From Psychrobacter sp. (GTDB lineage Bacteria > Pseudomonadota > Gammaproteobacteria > Pseudomonadales > Moraxellaceae): a stretch of DNA of 5,753 nt. This document shows, one piece after another, positions 1 through 4,185 of the stretch (within the stretch, counting starts at the first letter, position 1; every line of letters begins with the position of its first letter). The position numbers were made by a program, and so were the translations under genes. The notes under the pieces are model-generated. The model saw only the letters and a list, made by a program, of their open reading frames with translations, made no database searches and was not told the DNA's origin. Location: the NCBI GenBank assembly GCA_020024075.1, contig JAHHUJ010000144.1:1-5753 (forward strand). The letters are read 5' to 3'.

Positions 1-37
1 TATTAGAAGACTTATCAGTAGACATATTTGAGGACAT
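1..37 (-). CDS. Probable N-terminus of a divergent gene, possibly rluD (partial)
   Basis: On the minus strand an ATG at 37 opens a frame that runs off the window edge and reads MSSNMSTDKSSN; a second in-frame ATG lies at 25. Twelve residues are too few to identify a protein by sequence. The guess of RluD (23S rRNA pseudouridine synthase) rests only on gene order, because rluD is commonly divergent from bamD/comL in Pseudomonas and Acinetobacter. No clear Shine-Dalgarno sequence precedes either ATG, which lowers confidence in the exact start. The polar, Ser/Asn-rich beginning would fit a disordered N-terminal tail. Confidence 0.35.
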   Translation of the reverse strand, partial: MSSNMSTDKSSN

Positions 38-208
38 AGTTATTTGGACCAAATTGAGTTTCTTAGTTTCTTTTTTTCTTATTAACAAGCTAATAAGTTA
101 ATAAGTTAAGTGTAGCATGGTTTGGCTTATTCTCCTTATTTTAGCTTGAGAATAAGCCCCTAAAAACAGAAGGTTTAGTCCCATAAATCTGTTAATTATG
201 TCCTCAAT
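28..208. repeat. Distant inverted repeat (arms 28-42 and 194-208)
   Basis: TTGAGGACATAGTTA at 28-42 matches the reverse complement of 194-208 at 14 of 15 positions. The left arm covers the putative minus-strand ATG at 37, and the right arm carries a plus-strand ATG in the matching place, so the two starts read ATGTCCTCAA and ATGTCCTCAA outward from the repeat. No target-site duplication flanks the arms. It may be a rearrangement relic, a pair of regulatory sites or chance. Confidence 0.4.
124..158. repeat. Perfect 11-bp inverted repeat (hairpin)
   Basis: GGCTTATTCTC at 124-134 is the exact reverse complement of GAGAATAAGCC at 148-158, with a 13-nt spacer. A hairpin could form in RNA from either strand. 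No T-tract follows the stem on either strand, so it is not a canonical intrinsic terminator. It may be an operator or a leader structure for the divergent minus-strand gene. The repeat itself is certain; its role is not. Confidence 0.55.
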
Positions 209-264
209 AACGCCTCATAACTGACCAAACTAAGGCACTGACAACATTAAGATAGCATTCACTC

Positions 265-270
265 TATAAT
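265..270 (+). promoter_or_regulatory. Probable -10 box of the bamD promoter
   Basis: A perfect TATAAT lies 76 bp upstream of the bamD ATG and would start transcription near 277. The -35 is poor: CTGACA at 238-243 matches 5 of 6 but the spacer is 21 bp, while ACAACA at 241-246 has an 18-bp spacer but matches only 3 of 6. A promoter helped by an activator, or a weak constitutive one, is possible. The assignment rests on the -10 alone. Confidence 0.45.
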
Positions 271-285
271 CCTATACCAAAATAT

Positions 286-305
286 TAGTGTAGCGTGCTA
301 CACTA
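286..305. promoter_or_regulatory. 20-bp palindrome in the bamD leader (operator or hairpin)
   Basis: TAGTGTAGC at 286-294 and GCTACACTA at 297-305 are perfect 9-bp complementary arms around a 2-nt centre (GT). If transcription starts near 277, the palindrome lies just downstream of the start. Its compact, centre-symmetric form suits binding by a dimeric repressor better than an RNA hairpin, because a 2-nt loop would force the inner pairs open. The half-site AGTGTAGC recurs at 109-116, nearer the minus-strand gene. The cognate regulator is unknown. Confidence 0.5.
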
Positions 306-346
306 GAGCCACTAAAATTTTACTAAAATATTCTGCGGAGATTTCC

Positions 347-1465
347 ATGCAGCGTGCTTCAACTTCTTTATTTACTGCATTAACCCCTAATTCATCTCAT
401 TCTTCTGGTAAGACTAAGTTTACTTTGGCATTATTAGCCGCTGGTATGCTTAGCTTATCTGGCTGTCAGACTCTAAAAAACATTACTGGCACAGACTCTG
501 ATGCGGTAGCTTCTGCAGAGAAGTCCGATGCTCAGTACTATAAAGAAGCTGTAGAATCGATGGAAAAAGGACGCTATATCTATGCCTCAGAGCAATTATC
601 AGAGCTGCGTACCTTCTATCCTACGGGCCCTTATGCCGAGCAAGCGTTATTAGACCTAATGTACACCCAGTTCCAGTCAAGCGAATACGGCTTAGCGGTA
701 ACCAGTGCTGAACAATTTATCAAGCTATATCCTCGCAATCCTCAAGTAGACTATGCTTACTATGTCCGCGGTGTAGCCAATATGCAAACCGGTACGAGCA
801 GCTTACTAAATGCGGTAAACTTACAGCAGGCTCATCGTGATACCTCTTACTATCGTTTGGCCTTTAGTAACTTTCAAGAGTTACTGACTAAATTCCCAAA
901 TAGTAGCTATGCTCCAGACGCCGCTCAGCGCATGATTTACATTTATAACCAATTTGCTGAGAGTGAGCTAACAGCCGCACGTTGGTATATTAAGCGTGAA
1001 GCTCATGTGGCCGCTGCCAACCGTGCAAAATGGGTATTCCAATACTACCCTCAAAGCCAGCAAGTTCCTGAAGCCATTGCAATTTTAGCTTATAGCCATG
1101 AGCAATTAGGTCTAAATGACTTGGCACAGCAATACAAAACCTTGCTACAAATCAACTATCCTGAGTGGTTAACTCGTGATGGTAAAGTACGCATTAGCGG
1201 CAATCGTGCTGGTAGCTTATTAAATAGAATGACTTACGGCAAGCTGGGTCGCTCAGACAAAGGCCCAGACTCTGAAACCGCTCAAAATCCTCAATATACT
1301 GGGGCCACCAAGCAACAAGTAATTCACAAAGCCGCTCAACTACAGCTACCTACAGATAATGCCACTTTATCTGACCAAAGCTTACCGACGTTCAATACCG
1401 ATCGCCGCGAAGTTCACTTAGGTCTTGGCTTACCTGAAGAGAGCCAAAAAACTCAACCCCAGTAA
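347..1465 (+). CDS. bamD: BamD, outer membrane protein assembly lipoprotein (ComL/YfiO family)
   Basis: BamD is the essential lipoprotein of the BAM complex. It is anchored to the inner leaflet of the outer membrane and works with BamA to fold beta-barrel proteins. The 372-residue product has a signal peptide with hydrophobic core at about 25-39 and a lipobox LSGC at 37-40, giving lipidated Cys40. TPR repeats occupy about 63-275. Family hallmarks are the YPTGPYAEQALLDLMY segment (91-106), VDYAYYVRGVANM (134-146), FPNSSYAPDA (183-192) and a final TPR ending near YPEWL (271-275). E. coli BamD is about 245 residues; the excess is a polar tail from about 276 to 372 and a long 24-residue N-region before the signal core. 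The ATG is supported by GGAG at 337-340 with a 6-nt spacer. Confidence in the family is very high; the older name ComL reflects the competence defect of Neisseria mutants. Confidence 0.96.
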   Translation: MQRASTSLFTALTPNSSHSSGKTKFTLALLAAGMLSLSGCQTLKNITGTDSDAVASAEKSDAQYYKEAVESMEKGRYIYASEQLSELRTFYPTGPYAEQALLDLMYTQFQSSEYGLAVTSAEQFIKLYPRNPQVDYAYYVRGVANMQTGTSSLLNAVNLQQAHRDTSYYRLAFSNFQELLTKFPNSSYAPDAAQRMIYIYNQFAESELTAARWYIKREAHVAAANRAKWVFQYYPQSQQVPEAIAILAYSHEQLGLNDLAQQYKTLLQINYPEWLTRDGKVRISGNRAGSLLNRMTYGKLGRSDKGPDSETAQNPQYTGATKQQVIHKAAQLQLPTDNATLSDQSLPTFNTDRREVHLGLGLPEESQKTQPQ

Positions 1466-1519
1466 GTGAGTACTTAGCGAACATTACGTTGTTAACGTTA
1501 AGTTCAAAAGACAACTTTG

Positions 1520-1553
1520 AGCCACTTTATAAGCTAACCCCTTTAAAGTGGCT
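1520..1553. terminator. Strong inverted repeat between bamD and dnaG, possible attenuator or terminator
   Basis: AGCCACTTTA at 1520-1529 and TAAAGTGGCT at 1544-1553 form a perfect 10-bp stem with a 14-nt loop, 55 bp past the bamD stop and about 48 bp before the dnaG ATG. The nearest T-run is TTTTTATTT at 1573-1581, some 20 nt beyond the stem, so this is not a canonical intrinsic terminator. A competing 6-bp stem, ATAAGC (1529-1534) with GCTTAT (1551-1556), uses part of the same right arm. It may partly stop bamD transcripts, tune read-through into dnaG, or protect a processed 3' end. Confidence 0.4.
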
Positions 1554-3806
1554 TATCCGTCTAAAGAATCCGTTTTTATTTGGTAAGGCCAAACGCAATT
1601 ATGAGCATCCCTAGCCATATTCTTGATCAACTAAATAGCCAAGCCGATCTAGTAGGGATTATTGGTAAGCACACCACCTTAAAACGTGCCGGAAAAGAAT
1701 TTAAAGGTAATTGCCCTTTTCACGGTGAAAAAACCCCCTCCTTTTATGTCAATCCCCAAAAAAACGTCTATAACTGCTTTGGTTGCGGCGTAAGTGGTAA
1801 TGCCATAAGCTTTTTACGTGACTATGAAAACCAAACCTTTATGGAGGCGGTTCAAGAGCTGTCACGTCAGACAGGGATTGAGATACCCAAAGAAGATAAC
1901 AAAAACTTACGTTATAAAAGAGCGCCCAAAAAAAGCGCGCCACCACCACCAAGCACACAGCCCCAAGACGCTTCTATAGTAAGTACCAGCAGCTCAGGCA
2001 ATTTAAGTGGCAACAATAACACTTTTGAGTCAGCCCCTGTCTCTGATGACAGTGCTGGCTACTTTGATGAGGCCAGCTATTATAACTCTGCGCCCCCATC
2101 TGATTGGAACTCAGGCTTCTACCCTGAAGACGTTGCCCCTTTTGACCCTAGCATGGGTGCCCCTGATTATCAGTCCGGTGCTCCCTACAGTCAGCCTCAA
2201 AACAGTCAACCTCAAGACAACCAAGAAGGTGACCTGTATGACTTGTTGGTGAGTGTTAGTGAATTTTATCAAAGCAACCTACATAACAACTCGCGAGCCA
2301 TGGCTTATTTTAAAGAGCGAGGTCTAACTGACAACATCATTGAAGAGTTTAAATTAGGCTATGCCCCAAGTGGTTGGCAGCATTTAGAGCAAGCTTTCCC
2401 TCGAGATATAGAGGGTCTAAAAGCTTTAGGATTGGTGCGTAACTCTGAAAAAGGGCGTGATTATGACTTGCTACGTGACCGCGTTATTTTCCCAATCCGA
2501 GACAATCAAGGCAGGGTAATAGCCTTTGCCGGACGCGCCTTGGACAATGAAGTCAACCCCAAATACATCAACTCTAGTGACTCCCCTATATTCCATAAGC
2601 AGCACGTACTATATGGCTATTATGAGTCTAGGCAGCATAGAGCAAATGACTGGATAGTGGTCGAGGGCTACATGGATGTCATTGCACTATACCAAGCCGG
2701 CATCTACGGCGCGGTAGCTTCAATGGGAACGGCCATTAATGAAAGCCAAATCTCGCGTTTATTACAATTAAATCCCACCCTAACTTTATGCTTTGATGGT
2801 GATAATGCGGGTCAAAAAGCGGCATGGCGTACCCTAGAAGTCGCATTGCCGGTACTTAGTGATGACAAGGAGCTGCGCTTTTTGACATTACCCGGTGGGC
2901 ATGATCCCGATACTTATGTTGCCCTGCAAGGGGTCGATGCCATGCGCGAGCAAATCAAAAACGCCATGCCTTTGTCGCAATATATTTTTGCCTACTTAAG
3001 TGAGAGATATGACTTAAGCTTGGCTGAGGGCAAAGCCAAACTAATGTCTCAAGTGAGACAGTTGACCAACAACTTGCCCAAAGGCTCAAGCTTTAAGTAT
3101 CTACTTAATAATGACATTTATCAAAAACTGGGCGGCCGAAAAGGTCAAAAGAGTTCAGCTCATGATGTGTTATTAGACTTTGATAGCGACATGACAGTCA
3201 GTCGTATGCTTGAGCTGTGCTTGTTGTTTTCACCAAATTTAATGCAAGAAGACCCCATCGCACGCATATGGCAAGAGTCTGGCGTGGCAGATATCAAACT
3301 GTATCAACAACGCTCAACACAGAAAACTAAACAGACTGATGATGCTAATAAAGCCTCATCCGAAGCACCTGTTAAGCTCCCCATCCCAGCTGCTTCTGCC
3401 AAAGCGTCTGTCCAAGCACCACCTCTACCAAGTTGGCAAGATTTTGATAGTCCAAGCTTGGTGCAGCTTACTGCGACCATAAACACGTTAGCGCCTCATC
3501 TGCCCAAAGATACCAACGCCGCTGCCCATTTTATCCTAGCCAATCTACCAGCTAATATACAGCAGACACTGGCCAAACGTTGGTTTGCTTTTTGGTCCAA
3601 TTTGAATAAGCGCGGCATCATCGATGTCGACGAGCTGGTCGATGATTTGTTGGTACAGCTCATGCTACAAGCCTTGTCCAAGCAAATGTCACAATCTAAG
3701 AGTATTGTTATCACCTCTTATCTAAATCGCCAGCGCCAGACCTTACTGAATTGGTCCAAGCAGCAACAGGCTGAGCAGTCGAGTAAGATGGCGTAAAGTG
3801 GCTTAT
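1544..3806. repeat. 13-bp direct repeat at 1544-1556 and 3794-3806
   Basis: TAAAGTGGCTTAT occurs identically at 1544-1556, before dnaG, and at 3794-3806, where it begins with the dnaG TAA stop codon. Only these two 13-bp ends are the repeat; dnaG lies between them. The first copy is the right arm of a hairpin, while the second has no nearby complementary left arm. One chance match of this length in a 5.7-kb AT-rich window is not surprising, so significance is modest. Confidence 0.35.
1601..3796 (+). CDS. dnaG: DNA primase DnaG
   Basis: DnaG makes the short RNA primers used by the replisome and is recruited by the DnaB helicase. From the ATG at 1601 the product is 731 residues, against 581 in E. 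coli. The N-terminal CHC2 zinc finger shows C38-x2-H41-x17-C59-x2-C62, exactly the family pattern. The catalytic core begins near 212, with FKERGLTDNIIEEFKLGYAP (237-256) and DRVIFPIRDNQGRVIAFAGR (293-312). The Toprim metal site follows: E355 in VVEGYMDV, D399 and D401 in FDGDNAG, and DPDTYV (435-440). A helicase-binding domain runs from about 530 to the end. Extra length comes from a Pro/Ser/Gln-rich linker at about 101-209 and a second low-complexity insert at about 571-612. A TTG at 1580 would add seven residues, but the ATG gives the usual family start, IPSHILDQL. AAGG at 1585-1588 lies 12 nt upstream, a rather long spacing for a Shine-Dalgarno. Core residues are intact, so it should be functional. 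Confidence 0.97.
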   Translation: MSIPSHILDQLNSQADLVGIIGKHTTLKRAGKEFKGNCPFHGEKTPSFYVNPQKNVYNCFGCGVSGNAISFLRDYENQTFMEAVQELSRQTGIEIPKEDNKNLRYKRAPKKSAPPPPSTQPQDASIVSTSSSGNLSGNNNTFESAPVSDDSAGYFDEASYYNSAPPSDWNSGFYPEDVAPFDPSMGAPDYQSGAPYSQPQNSQPQDNQEGDLYDLLVSVSEFYQSNLHNNSRAMAYFKERGLTDNIIEEFKLGYAPSGWQHLEQAFPRDIEGLKALGLVRNSEKGRDYDLLRDRVIFPIRDNQGRVIAFAGRALDNEVNPKYINSSDSPIFHKQHVLYGYYESRQHRANDWIVVEGYMDVIALYQAGIYGAVASMGTAINESQISRLLQLNPTLTLCFDGDNAGQKAAWRTLEVALPVLSDDKELRFLTLPGGHDPDTYVALQGVDAMREQIKNAMPLSQYIFAYLSERYDLSLAEGKAKLMSQVRQLTNNLPKGSSFKYLLNNDIYQKLGGRKGQKSSAHDVLLDFDSDMTVSRMLELCLLFSPNLMQEDPIARIWQESGVADIKLYQQRSTQKTKQTDDANKASSEAPVKLPIPAASAKASVQAPPLPSWQDFDSPSLVQLTATINTLAPHLPKDTNAAAHFILANLPANIQQTLAKRWFAFWSNLNKRGIIDVDELVDDLLVQLMLQALSKQMSQSKSIVITSYLNRQRQTLLNWSKQQQAEQSSKMA

Positions 3807-3843
3807 TTTGCTTTATACTTTTACTTTATACGACCTTACTAAG

Positions 3844-3865
3844 CTGTTGTTTATACAAACAATAG
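3844..3865 (+). terminator. Hairpin downstream of dnaG, weak terminator candidate
   Basis: CTGTTGTTT at 3844-3852 pairs with AAACAATAG at 3857-3865 (nine pairs, one of them G-U) around a 4-nt ATAC loop, 48 bp past the dnaG stop. It is followed by GCCCC rather than a T-run, and the stem is AT-rich, so it is unlikely to be an efficient intrinsic terminator. It could mark a processed 3' end of dnaG mRNA. Confidence 0.3.
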
Positions 3866-3874
3866 GCCCCAAGG

Positions 3875-3902
3875 CTTTAAAAAATGGGGAATACCCCCAT
3901 AT
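3875..3902 (+). promoter_or_regulatory. Candidate sigma-32 (RpoH) heat-shock promoter for rpoD
   Basis: CTTTAAA at 3875-3881 and CCCCATAT at 3895-3902 are separated by 13 bp. The RpoH consensus known from E. coli is CTTGAAA, about 13-15 bp, then CCCCATnT; here the -10 element matches completely and the -35 element differs at one base (the G). Transcription would start near 3908, about 265 nt before the rpoD ATG. E. coli rpoD also has a heat-shock promoter upstream of it, inside dnaG, so the assignment makes biological sense. The same bases form a small ATGGGG/CCCCAT inverted repeat (3884-3900), which is an alternative reading. Confidence 0.45.
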
Positions 3903-3993
3903 CATTAATATCACTGGGTAGTACCTAAGCAAATACTGAACAATATCAGCCTTAATTTTTATCACTGATGGTCGTATTTGCGGTGCTGATTTG

Positions 3994-4012
3994 GATATTA
4001 TGTTATAATATC
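3994..4012 (+). promoter_or_regulatory. Probable main rpoD promoter (extended -10) inside a palindrome
   Basis: TGTTATAAT at 4001-4009 is a perfect extended -10 (TGnTATAAT), predicting a start near 4016. No good -35 sits at 16-18 bp; TTGCGG at 3978-3983 would need a 20-bp spacer. Extended -10 promoters can work without a strong -35. The element is embedded in a perfect palindrome, GATATTAT (3994-4001) and ATAATATC (4005-4012) around GTT, which could let a dimeric regulator compete with RNA polymerase, although an AT-rich palindrome can also arise by chance. Confidence 0.6.
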
Positions 4013-4122
4013 GGACTAAAATCTTTTATTCTTTGGCTACAGATTTGATTGCTCAACATACCGTTAAATAGCTTATGCAAAAACTACAATAATAAGACAA
4101 CAATCTGGCCAACTGAAACCAA

Positions 4123-4185
4123 ATGCACCCCCACTCTACCTTTAACCCACATCTTCTATTGCAAGCGAGATATTATGACCGATAA
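4123..4185 (+). other. 20-codon upstream ORF overlapping the rpoD start
   Basis: An ATG at 4123 opens a 20-codon frame beginning MHPHSTFNPHLL and ending at TAA 4183-4185, so it crosses the rpoD ATG (4175) by 11 nt in another frame. Such an overlap could couple or interfere with rpoD translation. No Shine-Dalgarno sequence is evident upstream of 4123, and the peptide resembles nothing I recognise. It may be a chance open frame; conservation in relatives would decide. Confidence 0.2.

Larger units (their letters stand above)
38..346. other. Divergent intergenic region upstream of bamD
   Basis: These 309 bases carry no convincing gene; the longest plus-strand reading is an 8-codon ATG frame at 198-224 without a ribosome binding site. 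The region is very AT-rich. It contains a pyrimidine tract at 58-83 (an A/G-rich leader for the minus-strand gene), a tandem 8-bp repeat TAATAAGT at 91-98 and 99-106, an 11-bp inverted repeat at 124-158, a consensus -10 box at 265-270, a palindrome at 286-305, and an 11-bp-period direct repeat ACTAAAAT at 311-318 and 322-329. Promoters for both flanking genes probably lie here. Confidence 0.7.
3797..4174. other. dnaG-rpoD intergenic region with rpoD promoters
   Basis: These 378 bases carry no clear protein gene. They hold a partial tandem repeat (CTTTATAC at 3811-3818 and 3824-3831), a hairpin at 3844-3865, a heat-shock-like promoter at 3875-3902, an extended -10 promoter inside a palindrome at 3994-4012, and a leader of roughly 160 nt before the rpoD ATG. 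The leader carries a 5-codon ATG frame (4075-4092) and a 20-codon frame (4123-4185) that overlaps the rpoD start. The gap's size and content suggest rpoD is mainly transcribed from its own promoters rather than by read-through from dnaG. Confidence 0.75.

Noticed and set aside
198..224. 8-codon ATG frame as a leader peptide for bamD
   Set aside because: It lies upstream of the predicted transcription start near 277 and has no ribosome binding site.
1481..1528. Promoter for dnaG in the bamD-dnaG gap
   Set aside because: TATAAG at 1528-1533 is a fair -10, but no -35 of quality lies at 16-18 bp (TTCAAA at 1503-1508 has a 19-bp spacer), so I did not call it.
1580..1600. TTG start for dnaG seven codons upstream
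   Set aside because: The ATG at 1601 gives the normal DnaG beginning; the extra residues VRPNAI are not family-like, and the AAGG at 1585-1588 would lie inside the coding region.
2007..2252. 81-codon plus-strand frame inside dnaG
   Set aside because: It is an alternative frame of the low-complexity linker coding region, with no ribosome binding site and no family resemblance.
3304..3714. Two minus-strand open frames opposite the 3' part of dnaG
   Set aside because: They are short, lack ribosome binding sites, and mirror the dnaG codon pattern, including the low-complexity insert.
3879..3900. Canonical-looking intrinsic terminator on the minus strand
   Set aside because: No minus-strand gene lies upstream of it, since rpoD runs on the plus strand; the same bases fit a plus-strand heat-shock promoter better. 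Kept only as part of the competing-hairpin finding.
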